64,000 bases of DNA from Pomacea canaliculata. Taxonomy: Eukaryota; Mollusca; Gastropoda; Architaenioglossa; Ampullariidae. A program made the translations under genes and the position numbers. Position 1 is the first letter of the stretch, and each line of letters opens with the position of its first letter. The stretch spans positions 8,609,525 through 8,673,524 of the forward strand of contig NC_037593.1 in the NCBI RefSeq assembly GCF_003073045.1, in the 5' to 3' direction. This document shows positions 27,601-38,820 of the stretch, one piece after another. Below the pieces are notes generated by a model. That model had not been told where the DNA came from. It saw only the letters and a list, made by a program, of their open reading frames with translations, and did no database searches.

Positions 27601-30600
27601 TAAAAGTAATAGGATAACAAATCAAAACTACAATTGAACTGCTATATCGGCACAAATAAACTGTCCCTACTTGTTTCCTTCCGGAGAAGGCACTTTATTT
27701 GCAAATCTAAACAAAATCAAATACTTCCAATGGTCATTTCGAAAAGAAATATTTTTGGACATATGGTTTTGGCAAAAAAGCAAGCCATATCTTGCAGGGC
27801 AACAGATTTCCACATGTTCAGTTTAAATCTATGAAGTATCAGAGTTTCTAATCTCTTTTCCCAATCTATAGTTTACCACACATAAACATTTTTTGACTCT
27901 TCATAGCTTTTACAATTTCTTGATCTGTGAAGACAGTAAATATTGACAGGATTACTTTCCTTGCATGACAGCAAGTTGTACACCTGGTGAGGTGATGAAA
28001 TTCAGTGGTTGTGGAAAGGGAATATGACTTTCTTTGCATTGGTGACTGTTGAAATCACTTTCTGCAGAATTAAAAATATCTTTTTGCCAGTCTTTTAAAT
28101 TGCATGCATATTCTTATTTATGTATTGTAGTCGGGTATGAGTACATAGTCCTTATATGTACATGGCAGGCATGATTGGTTGACTTTTAGAGTTTTTTTTT
28201 TTTTTAGAGCCATTTTGTTGTTTTCTGGGCAGGTTAGGGTCTAATACTGTTTGCATATGTTAATTTCTTACCATGTGACAATAGAAATGACAGCTGTTTG
28301 ATATATTTGTTCTTGAGGGTCGTTAATAGTCAAGCTTCATCATAACTTTTTTGTTTTGATTTTATACAGCTTTCCTTTATTATGACAAATGACATGAGTT
28401 TGAGGAATCAGTTTTGACAGAAAGGCCTTAAGCATGATTACACATTGCTTAAAGGTTTTGGGACTATGCATGTTTAAATTGTAGAGTTAATAGTCATCAC
28501 ATTAGAACTATTTATGATTGTGAAGTGCAGAGATACTTGTTATTACTCATCATGGTTGGAAAGTAACATTGTCCGTTAGCACTGTTGCTAATTTATACTT
28601 ACACAAAAGAGACTAACATGGACTAATACCTGACTGTAGTAGAGAGGAATTGAAGGAAATGTATGTTATTAGGCTGTCTTAACTTACTGTCACTCACTCT
28701 AACTATCACTTAATGGGCTAAAATATAGTTTAGTCTATTCTAATAGGATATGGTTGTGATGTTTTAAGAGAAACACATAAATATTCTTGTTGAAGCTTTT
28801 GGTCATTCATTTTAGGCAAATTTTATCTTATTTATAATTGTATGTTGTTAACACAAACTGGGAGTCAAACTGTTCTATTGTATTTCAATGGTATTAACAG
28901 TTTGTTGATTTCTTTTATATTCTTATTCCTAGAGATTTGATCACTCTGTTTTCTTTCTTTTTCCCACAGAGCGCATATTAAGCAACTGTGTGACACAATG
29001 ACAAAGCAGATCATCTCAAGAGCATTCTATGGATGTAAGATTTTTTTTTCTCATTCTGTGGATGTAAGATACTTCTTTCATTCTCTCAAAAGGTCCTGAT
29101 AAAGGTTTGATTTTCTTAAAATGCAGGAATATTAATAGAATTTTAAATGTTCACTTTATCTGAACATTATAAAACTAATGTTTGGTGAAATTGATATGCA
29201 GCCTTTGTCCTGAAACTTTCCTTTAGTTGCCCTTATTCCACCAAGAAAGAAGTGATGTGTGCCACTTATGGGCACACATTGCATAATGCTCCAACAACTA
29301 TGTAGCACATTCCCATAGAAAAGATGAGATATTTAGAATTTATACTTGCATAAGCTCATCCAATTTTATGACATGAAATGTAGTGGAAGTGAAAGTTATG
29401 TTCAGTATCAATACCACCATGAAAGATTTTGCTGTACCTGCAGGGTTAGCACACTGTCGACATCTGAAGACTGTTCGCACACACCTCTCAGGACTTGTTT
29501 ACCACACGATTGTTGCCATCGACGACCCAATGTTCGCAGGCGATGGACTCACACCAGAAAAATGGGCAGAGATCTGTGTAAACGGTGTGGTAGGTAACCT
29601 TATTTCATAAATTTATGAACACAGAATCCAAAATAAAAATCCTCTAATGTCATTGGTAAATTTAAAATATTTTAAAGCAGAATTGGCGTATGAGATCTTT
29701 TGAGTGTAGCCAATGTTCTGATTCCATAGGTCAGCAACTCAGGAGAGGTGTATCGTCTTGTCTACTATGGGGGAATTTCACATGATCTTCGAAAAGAGGT
29801 ATGTAACAAATGTCAGTTAACCTTAACAAATGTCCTGTAATTTGTCTCGTAACATGTAAACAGATTAAGAACAACTTTAATTAGTCAAAAATATGGGAAG
29901 AATTTTGAAAGGGTTTTAATGGTCGGTATTTTTTTTTTTTTGTACTGGCTTATTCTACATCATGGACATCATCAGTGCAACCATATAGTACAAACATTTT
30001 ATCATTTCTAAAATGTTCAAAAACTAAGCTTTTATAGAAACACATTATAAGCTATTCAGAAAAAAAAATTTTGCGAAAAAGAAGGAAGATCAAAGTCCTA
30101 GTCTCTGTTTTAGGCTGCACTAGTCAGCCAACATATAGTCAGCACCGCGTGGGCTCTGTACTCCTCTATATTGGGTCAAAGCATTCTTTCCTGCTATAAG
30201 CATTGATGGGAGTTCTCCATCCTGAGACAAAATTTCAAGTTGACGAACAGAAAATAAAATGACTGGGAGGGGATGAGCAGTGAAAAGCATGAGAAACTAA
30301 CTTGGTAAGAATGAGGAAGAACTACAGGAAGGGAGTTCAAACAATTGTACTTGTGCATCTTTTGAATCAATTTGCCACTGTTAGCTGTCACTGTCCAGAG
30401 CAGGAATGTCATAAAGTTGGGGCTATAAAAGGCTTTGAAGTCCTGCCTAGTAAGCTCAGGTGTGTTTGGAGGCTCACAACTAGAAGGCCAGATCAAAAAG
30501 CTCACACCTAGGGAGAGCTCAGGTGAAGGATGGTATTGGTGAATGGGGAATAGGAAAATGACAAAAGAGAAGCAGGATTACAGTACAAGAAAGCTGTATG

Positions 30601-33600
30601 ATTATGTGTGCGATTTCCTATTGCCTGTTGCCATTGGGTCAGCATCATCACATTTTTACAGATAATCATTTTGATTTAGTTATATTGAAATTGTGTTTTT
30701 GTTCCATCCAGTCGATTATAAAATGTGGTTTGCAGATTGGGATAGAAGCCATTTGTTTCAAGACTTTTAATACCAAAAACAATGCTTAAAACTTCCTATT
30801 TGTGTTGGGAAATTTAAAAATTTAGTCGTGCTGTTCTTCAGAAAATGTGGATATTGACACTTAAAAATTTATGAAAATAGCAGGCCATGTTTGGCAGCTT
30901 CACAGCAGAAAAAAGTCACCTTCAATAAGCTAAGCATGATGTAATATTTTTTAAAAACATCTTTTGAGAATGGCGTTTTCAGATCCTGCATTTCTGACTA
31001 AAGAAAAAAACATGTCATTTGCCATATTATTTTAAAAGAAACATGCACCATTTCGGCGTTCTTTTTTCTCTTTGTCTCTCACACACATACACATATCCAC
31101 CTGCACACAAAAGGAAAAGAGGTGGGGAAGCAAAGGGATTCCTCTTGCCTAAGACAGAACCATTAAAAATAGCAAGAGTCATTGTGTCTCAAATTGAAAG
31201 AGGTCATGTCAGGTAAAGAGAGCTTGACTGGATAAATTAAGGAAGTAATAATGTGAACATATAAGCAAGTGTGTTATAGAACTGTTGGAATATATTATGA
31301 TGAAGGAGATCATAGCTTCTTTAATATACTCACATGATTTCTTATTAGGTTTGGCCATACCTGCTGGGTCACTACAAGTTTGGCAGCTCCCAGCAGGAAA
31401 GGAAGACTCTGGATGAATCAATGCACACAGAGTATGAACGCATCATGTCTGAATGGCTGGCTGTGGAAGCCATCATTCGTCAACGTGACAAAGAAGTCAT
31501 TGCTGCTAACCTAGCCAAGCTTTCACAGGTAATACGTCTGGTAAGCATAATGATAAATAATAAAATAGCATTATTTTAGCTGTTGGTTATGGATGGTTTA
31601 GGTTTTTTCCCCAGGGGTTTTTTTTTTGTACTGATGTAAATATCTTGTATTTTTTTTTTTTAATTTTTCTTGAAGTTATTTAAAAAAAAAATTGTGTTCT
31701 TTTGTTACATTGGTAAATTTTACTGAGTGATTAATCTTTTGTTGGTAAAAAGAATATATTTGTGAATGAGCCATGTTGGTGATCAAAATTAGTCAGTGTG
31801 TCTCAAGCAGTTTCAATGTGTTTACAGTTGCTTCATGAAGGGAAAGAATAGTGTCTTTTGTCTTCATTTGTAGGAAAGTACTGATGGTCATATCCCATTG
31901 GTACGAAAAGATTCCAGCCTAAGCAACGAGGTGTTTGAATCTTTTGAATCTGAAGACTTCTCCCACCCAGAGACAGTTCAGGAAGAGAGCTCCACAGCTC
32001 TGACCACACCCTCTGAAGAACGCAAAACCAGCATGGAGCTGGGGCTGGCTGTGATGAAAAGTGAGAAAGTTGCACAGGTGGATGCCTCCACATCTACCAT
32101 GTCCTCTCCTAGGCTTTTTAAAGTTTCCCTACAGGATAGTCCCGATGATGGGTTAGGAGACTCCATTGCCCGTGGTGGTTCGCTGACAGACCGTTCTAAA
32201 TTAGATTCCACAGAAGACACAGATGCTGCTGATGGTCTCAGATCCGAAAGTGGTGATGGGCCAACAGAGAAATTAGCTGTGGTGACAAAGTTGTCCGTGG
32301 ACAGTGCTGTTATGGATGATGCTGCATCCACAACTTCCCCAGGACCCATCACATCAGTGGTTATGCAGGACTTCGATGACCAGCCAGCGATGAAAGAAGA
32401 TGCTGACATGGAAAGCAGGTCGGGCCTTGTGGAAGGGGTTACAAGGCAGACTGATGCTTTGAAGGTGGAGGGAGCAGGTGTGAACTGCGATGTTGAGCAC
32501 GAGTCTCTTGGTTTGTTTTTTCAGCTTTTTTCTTGGTGTTCTTTGTTCTCTTTCATGCTTCTTGCAACAGGTGACACAAAATTTATGAGATGTGGTGTTT
32601 GTGTGGAGGACATGCTTTAAATTACTTGTATATTACTCTGTGCTATTTGCAGTAACAGATGCTTGTTACATTTTTTTAGAAACAGATTTCTTCTGATTTT
32701 TCTTTCTTGCTTTGGTGCAACAGTAAGATGTTCATTCTTTTGTTTTATCATTGTGGTTACAGAACTTGGCCAAAATTGTAATACTGTTAATAGATGTTTC
32801 TTACTGGATGGAACATATGAACAAGATGTGTATTTTTAAAATTATCCTTAAAAGTTGACAATAATCCCTTGGTTTCTTTTTAACATCTGGCAGGATTCAA
32901 GTGAATAAAAAAACAATATCTTTTTAATTGCAAAATGTTTAAAGTGCAGAAATGGCTAAGTGTTGGTTGGGGAAATAGATTAAAAAGCTATAAATTTGGA
33001 AAATATATTGAGGTCCAAAACATAAAGATGCTTAGCTTTTATTTTACATGTGTTTTTTATACTAAGGGTGAACAATATTGGAAATTGATTAATAGCTCAT
33101 TTAGTTAATAGTCTCCACTCAAAACTGTTTCTTAAAACACCAGCAGTCTTTTGAAAAGGCTAGTATGTTTAATTAATTTCTTGAGCTATTTTTCTTTGTC
33201 TCATCTTCAACATATCAGGAAAAAGTATGTGTTTTATTCACGTTTAATTGGGAGAGATCAGTGCAGTATGTCACAGCATATTTCTGATAGTTTCTTGTCT
33301 TTGCCATGTGAGGTGTTCATTAAGTTAGACTCTTGTCTGATATAGAAGTGTATGCAGGTACACGTAGAGGGGTATTTTTGTCTGGAAGGACTCCTTTTTA
33401 ATTCGTTTGCACCTTCAGATACCTTAGATCACCTCTGTCTTCTAATTTTGCACCAGAAAGACTTATTAATGCTTAGGCTTTGTCAGTCTTTCACTTATAG
33501 AACCAAATCTTCAGCAGAACATGCAATTGTATTTATTATTTTTCTTTCTTTCTTTTTTAAAGAGAGGGCGTGTAGGTGTGTGCATGTGTACGTGTATGTT

Positions 33601-36600
33601 TTTGAACTATGCACTTAAATTTAAAGTATCTCTAGGGTCCTTGTTTTGTGTGCAAGTGTCTTTGTGCTTTTGCACATTAGGATACATATATGGGCATCTA
33701 TGCAAGAATTCCTATTTGCACATGCACACATTGTAGCAATAATTCTTACACAAAAAAATTCCAAGGCAAACTTCTCCATTTCCAATTGACTCTTATGTAA
33801 TAAATGAGGAAAAGCTATATATTGTATATGATATCTATTATTTGCAAGGTCTCTTTCAGTCCCATTTTCTCACTTCTTCACATCTTATTGATCTTCCTTA
33901 TTTTTCTTTGGAGTTTCCACCTGTTCCATTACTTTGTTTTTTTTTTTTTATACCTTATGGATTTATGGTAATGACTTTTTAAAAAACACAATAATAATAG
34001 CTACACTGCTGTTTATCAGTGCCAAGAATAATGGTTCTACTACTGCTTCTGTTTTGTGTCTAGTGTTCATTGTAATATTTTTTTTTTTGCTTGTGAGTTT
34101 TCTTGCTTTTGTTGACATTGCTCAACATGTGGTAGGTATTTTAAGCCCTGTGTACAATTCAAGAAAGACCATTATTGGCATTATGACTTCAAATAGTAAA
34201 TATCAGCAGGAGGGCATAATGTACTCACCTGTTTCTGCTGTGTCACTCATATAGCCTTGAACATTTGTGAGATGAGAAGTAGTTCAGATTTTGAGATTGT
34301 TGTGCTACATACCTTGTTGCTGGTCTAAGTCTATAATGGCACCACATCTCTTTCAATGTCTAGAGTAGCTGATTTTTTAAGAATAGGCTAAGGTGCCATA
34401 CCAAACACTATCTTGGCATCATAGATTCTTAATAGTAGTTCATACTCATGGTTATGTGCTTGTTGGCTGTATAATCCCATGAGTTCTATGATCCGAAGAC
34501 AATTTTTCTCAGTTGTTCCTGGAACATGTATGATTTATATAATCAAAGTTTTTCCATGGCTATAAACTTGCTGTATCATTGTCAGATAAAATCTTATATC
34601 CTAATTTGTGCATAGTAAGAAAGGGATATTTATGTGCATTTAGAATGCAGATGACTGAAGTTACTAGTGCTTAGGCAGAAAAATAAATCTAAATGAAGAT
34701 CAGCAAGTTTAATTTCAATTTTCGTTTTGAATGTGGTGCCATTTCAGAAAGCATGCGACACCTGTCAGCATCCAAAGAGAGCCTCATGTCACCAGCCTCG
34801 CCAGCATCTAATGGTGGTATCTACTCGGTAAGAACAATCTGGACACAACATTTCAGCTAGCTGTGATTGTTGGAAAGATCTCCTTCACACTCTGTAATAG
34901 AACATGATTTTGAACATGTACATGGCCTTAGCTGTACACTTTTAGTGTCGAGTTCCTAGGATCAGTTGTGTTCTTAATTGTTTGGAACTGTTTGAAAACA
35001 TGCAAGTTATAGTTGTTTTTTTTTTATTAAGCGTTTGAAAAATTTGAATTTAAACCCAAATATCATTTTTCCTTTAAAGTGTATGTTTGGATCTATATCA
35101 TGCATGTTTCTCCTTAAAATATGATTACTGGGGATCAGGGTTTTTATTTTTCAGAAGCAGCTGCTTAACCATAATGCACAGAATTGTTAGATGGTGGGTT
35201 CATTTCTTACACTACACTCAGAATTGCTACATGATGGATTGTAACATTTCAGGCCGAACTGCTGGACAGTGTGGCTCTCAATCTTCATCGCATTGACAAG
35301 GATGTACAGCGCTGTGATCGCCATTACTGGTACTTCAGTGAAGAGAATCTCGAGAAGTTGCGGAACATCATGTGCACGTAAGTATTCTTTCCCATTTTCT
35401 AGTCACAGTTTTGGATGAACAAATTAGTCAATAATTAGATTGTTATTTTAAAGAAAAATTCAATGCACTAGAAGGAATTCTAAAACTGAGTGTAGGTAAG
35501 TTTTCTATTGCCAAAATTTTGCATTGCAATTTACTGTTAGAAAGCATTTAAATTTTATTACTCTTACAGTTTGTGGCACACTTTTAATTCAGATGCAAGA
35601 GTAGCTATGATAAATAGAGGTACTGCAGTGGTATGTATATTTGAAATAATTTTCTTTCAATTTTGTTAACCTTTTTTAAAACCACTGTTTCTGAAATTAT
35701 TAATTCAGGTACATGAAGATAGTTAAGATGGCTTCTTCTGGAAATTTCAGATATGTGTGGCAGCACCTTGAGGTTGGCTATGTGCAAGGAATGTGTGACA
35801 TAGTGGCTCCCCTGCTTGTTATACTGGATGATGGTGAGGGTTTAATGAGCAACATTTATATATAATCTAGCATCGATACACACAGTCAGGCATGCATGCA
35901 CGTAGTCTTGTGCACACCAATGCTAAAAGAATTCAAGTCTACGGCCACTAGATACAGCAGTTAACACAATTTGTTTTGTTTTCCTTTCTACAGAAGCCTT
36001 AACTTATAGTTGTTTCTGTGAACTGATGCGTCGAATGTCGAGCAATTTTCCACATGGTGGAGCCATGGACGCTCACTTTGCCAACATGCGTTCTCTTATA
36101 CAGGTATACTATATATTTTATGCACGTATTCTATGTTTGACTTTTATTATTATTGCGCACATTATCATCCAGAAAGTCAGGCTCTCACTAGCAACTTTTG
36201 CTGACTGGCATCATCCATTCTCACACCAGTATCTCATATTTGAGTTGTCTGCTGGTATATTTTTATACATTGTGCTCATGTGTCTTCACATGTTTAGTTT
36301 GAATAAATACATAATCAGACATGTTGTCATGGGAATACATTAGTATTCATAAGCAGTTAGGGAGATGCCATTAAGCATATTAAAGGTCTAGGGCTTAGGG
36401 TGCAAATATTTTTTTCTAATTACTGGGTAAAGCATAAAATGCTATTTCCCGAAATCTGGGTGGAATACCCATCTTCCATTTTCAAGTGCCTACAAACACC
36501 ATGTATGGAAGAAAGTTGACAACTCATTATGATTGTATATAGATATCATTATTATCATCATCATCAAGGCTACAGCTAGTGGAGAGCTGGGACCATATGT

Positions 36601-37696
36601 CAGTTAGGTGTATCTGTGTACAGACGTAGCATCTCCAGTTTGACCTCTTTTTGTGCATGGTATTATTTGTTGTCATGTGTCTTGAAAACAATTAGGCAGT
36701 ATTCATCCAGACTTGGGAAAGTAGCATCTTTTCCTGAGCTTTCCTCGGTAATTAGAAAAAAAATCAGCACGCCTACATGACATTCACTGAGGAAGAAATC
36801 TTAGTGGCATTATTATTAATCCCCTTAGTTTATGTCATTTCTCATGGCTAGTGAAGATATTGTATTGCCTGTTGCAGATCCTGGATGCAGAGTTGTTTGA
36901 ACACATGCACCAACATGGGGATTATACTCACTTCTATTTTTGCTATAGGTGGTTCCTGCTGGACTTCAAACGAGGTATGAAGAACAATGGATTCTTCTCA
37001 CTCTTATCTTAAAGTTTCATTGGGTTCTAAGGATATTACATTAGATTTTTCTTTTTGTAAATTGGAGAGGGGGAGGGATGTTTTCTAATGGCTTTTTAAA
37101 GTGTTCAAGCTTATAATTTGTGATGCCTTCATTTATGTGCTGTTTTTCATGGATCCAGAACTCCTGTACCCAGATGTTTTCTCCGTTTGGGAGACAATTT
37201 GGGCAGCCAAGCATATCAGCTCAGGCCACTTTGTCCTGTTTATTGCTCTGGCACTTGTGGAGTACTACCGTGACATTATTTTGGACAACAACATGGACTT
37301 CACAGATATAATCAAGTTTTTCAATGGTAATTCTCGATTTCATACAATTTAGGTCTTGGAAACAGATAAGGAAGCAAGTTTTGCAGAATTGTCATTAGAT
37401 GTAAACGTTATAATCTAGCTTTTAATGTAAAATATATTAAAATTGTGTCTTCAAGTGTAATTTTGCTTGACTGTAATGCTTATTTATCGGTCAGTTTGGC
37501 AGCTTGGCCATTCCACTACAATTTTGACCTGTCTGGGACAGAATGACTGTGCTAAGTCATTTCGTAGCTGATGCATTTTTTTCTTGCACTTTGTCATCTT
37601 GTTGCAGAAATGGCCGAACATCACAATGCCAAGCAAGTGTTGGATATCTCAAGAGAGCTTGTATTGAGGTTACAGACGCTTATTGACAATAAGTAA
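15648..37696 (+). CDS. SGSM1/SGSM2 orthologue, RUN and TBC domain Rab GTPase-activating protein
   Basis: Small G protein signaling modulator: binds Rap and Rab proteins and acts as a Rab GAP on endosomal/Golgi membranes. Exons: 15648-15704, 17106-17181, 17377-17551, 18109-18243, 18622-18689, 18846-19000, 19840-20010, 23227-23357, 24165-24232, 24600-24764, 25285-25431, 25691-25868, 28970-29034, 29444-29589, 29730-29798, 31349-31528, 31874-32510, 34748-34827, 35253-35377, 35751-35833, 35994-36103, 36878-36974, 37159-37326, 37608-37696 (stop TAA). All 24 join in phase to 1124 residues, the usual family length. Start chosen at [19 protein letters not shown], matching the N-terminus of vertebrate SGSM1. 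Order: RUN domain, PH-like Rab-binding region, TBC domain split by a large acidic insert. It could be the single pre-duplication orthologue of SGSM1 and SGSM2; wording such as [20 protein letters not shown] is closest to SGSM1. The exon 7 acceptor could alternatively be at 19867, and the exon 8 donor (GTCTTA) is weak. Confidence 0.97.
15705..17105 (+). other. SGSM intron 1
   Basis: AT-rich 1.4-kb intron. It contains one dispersed-repeat-like stretch (listed separately) and no open frame of note. Confidence 0.7.
16638..16712 (+). repeat. ATA-rich dispersed repeat fragment
   Basis: A run of AATAATAATAATAC is followed by AAATTTATATAGTGC and then CTTCTAAGGAGGATGCTCTTAGTGCTT (positions about 16684-16710). 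This order resembles a repeat edge common in invertebrate genomes: an ATA tract, TTTATATAGCGC, then CTCA..GCGCTT. Only one copy is clear in this window, so the call rests on general recognition. Confidence 0.4.
17106..19000 (+). other. SGSM RUN domain exons
   Basis: Exons 2-6 encode residues 20-222. They include [17 protein letters not shown], the RUN-type helix run ([18 protein letters not shown]), then [20 protein letters not shown] and [22 protein letters not shown] domains bind Ras-like GTPases; in SGSM proteins this region has been linked to Rap binding. A Lys/Ser-rich linker (about residues 97-122, exons 3/4) interrupts the domain. The segment ends with [20 protein letters not shown], a family signature. 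Confidence 0.85.
19127..19236 (+). repeat. tandem duplication, 57-bp unit, two copies
   Basis: TTAACTACTAAAATG begins at 19127 and again at 19184. Both are followed by GGCATG or AGGCATG, ACTACAAAGCTTCC and a similar tail. It lies in SGSM intron 6 with no coding potential. Confidence 0.85.
19840..25431 (+). other. SGSM PH-like Rab-binding region exons
   Basis: Exons 7-11 encode residues 223-449. Key runs are [68 protein letters not shown] and [20 protein letters not shown]. In vertebrate SGSM1/2 this PH-like region binds Rab9A. The part is nearly as conserved as the TBC domain, which supports a retained binding role. A Ser/Gly/Thr-rich low-complexity spacer follows in exon 11. Confidence 0.8.
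20011..23226 (+). other. SGSM intron 7
   Basis: A 3.2-kb AT-rich intron. All open frames are below 100 codons and show no family resemblance. No RNA gene, SINE head or terminal repeats were seen. Confidence 0.7.
25869..28969 (+). other. SGSM intron 12
   Basis: A 3.1-kb intron. Besides the short tandem duplication at 25942-26043, no feature is supported. It separates the variable linker exon 12 from the TBC half of the gene. Confidence 0.7.
25942..26043 (+). repeat. tandem duplication, 51-bp unit, two copies
   Basis: TTGCAATGGTTGTGGCTAGG (25942) is repeated with changes as TTGCAGTGCTTGTTGCTAGG (25993). Both continue into GGCTAGGTTTTGTCCTGTG or GGCTGGGTTTTGTCCTGTG. Intronic. Confidence 0.8.
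29799..31348 (+). other. SGSM intron 15
   Basis: A 1.55-kb intron with a slightly less AT-rich middle (about 30110-30540). That part may be an old repeat, but it has no recognisable ends or protein similarity. Confidence 0.6.
32511..34747 (+). other. SGSM intron 17
   Basis: A 2.2-kb AT-rich intron. The exon 17 frame stays open for about 37 codons past the donor (G, then GTTTGT at 32511), but the extension is hydrophobic and unlike the acidic insert. The donor leaves phase 1, which matches exon 18 exactly (G plus AA gives Glu). Confidence 0.8.
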
Positions 37697-38790
37697 ATCT
37701 GTCTCGGCTAGCCAGGGACTAAAAAGTCCCTCTCTTTCTTGCTGCTTGGGAACACCACTTATATAATGGGCATTGCCTTGTATATTGGGAAATTGTGAGT
37801 GCCACTGCAATATTCATGGTCCAGTCACATCAATGCTGAACTGAAAACGTTTACAACATGCTGAACTATCTTCAAGACGTGGAACTGACTAAGAACTAGG
37901 GCATCAGCATGCAAGAGTATTCAGTTATATATAGCATTACTAGTCCCTTTGGCATTAAGTTCAAAGAGTGTTTAATATATATAATACATCTAACATTACA
38001 GGTCATAGTGGTGTGGACATTCCATTTTTTTCTGTTATTCATGAATGAATGTGGCTGGTTTGTTATAATAGCTTCTAGACTGGTGATGCACCCTTATGTT
38101 AAAGTCTGTCAGTTGACAGAATTTTTGCAAAATGACAGGCTGTGCTTAATTTCCTCATTCCATATTAAATAGGATGTGATAAAATATAAGTATACTTGAA
38201 TTTTAAAATTTGATATGACTATACATACAGAACAGTGTTTCATGTTCATATGTTATTTTTCATGTCTTGAGAGAATATGCTAAACCATAGACAGTTAAAT
38301 TAAAAACTGTGTGTTCAGCACTTATAGACCAAACTCATTTCTACCTCATTTTTGGACATTCCCTCAGATATTAATTTTTATCTTGATTTTATATTGCAAA
38401 TTTTTTTTAGAGGATCTTTATACCACATCCTACAAGTCACATTCTAAATATAAACAGCAGAAATAGGAACATCATTTCAGCATTAGTGATGAGTGTATTT
38501 GGTGAAATAATTGTGAGGTGTCATTTGTCTTGTACAATACAGTTATCAACTTTCTAGTTACAAGTTGCTTAACTGCGAAAAGACCCCACTTGTGTGTTCT
38601 AACATTGCAGTGTGTGTATGGTTAAAAAAAAAAAACCTTGCAATCCATGATCATCATGTTGACATATTCTCTAGGCCATTCATTGTAAATACAAATATTG
38701 TCAGTTGTTTCTTGTATAATCTCTCCACATCACTATATACAAATCTTGTGTAATTATTATTTTTGTTGGGTTGTTGGGGTTTGTTTTTGG

Positions 38791-38820
38791 TTTTTTTTTT
38801 GGGGGGGGGGGATGGGGGGG
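38791..38820 (+). repeat. T10-G11-AT-G8 homopolymer block
   Basis: Ten T, eleven G, AT, then eight G, flanked by further G/T-rich sequence from about 38761. It has the composition of a G-quadruplex former in the putative SGSM 3' UTR. Length errors from sequencing or assembly are likely in such runs. Confidence 0.7.

Larger units (their letters stand above)
29444..37696 (+). other. SGSM TBC (Rab-GAP) domain exons with large acidic insert
   Basis: Exons 14-24. The TBC domain starts near [10 protein letters not shown] and runs through [20 protein letters not shown] (exons 15-16). It is then interrupted by exon 17 (637 bp, about 212 mostly Ser/Thr/Asp/Glu residues) and exon 18. It resumes with the arginine-finger motif I915-x-x-D918-x-x-R921 (exon 19) and the glutamine-finger Y953-V-Q955-G-M (exon 20). 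Both catalytic fingers are present, so GAP activity is expected. The C-terminus ends RLQTLIDNK. Confidence 0.92.
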
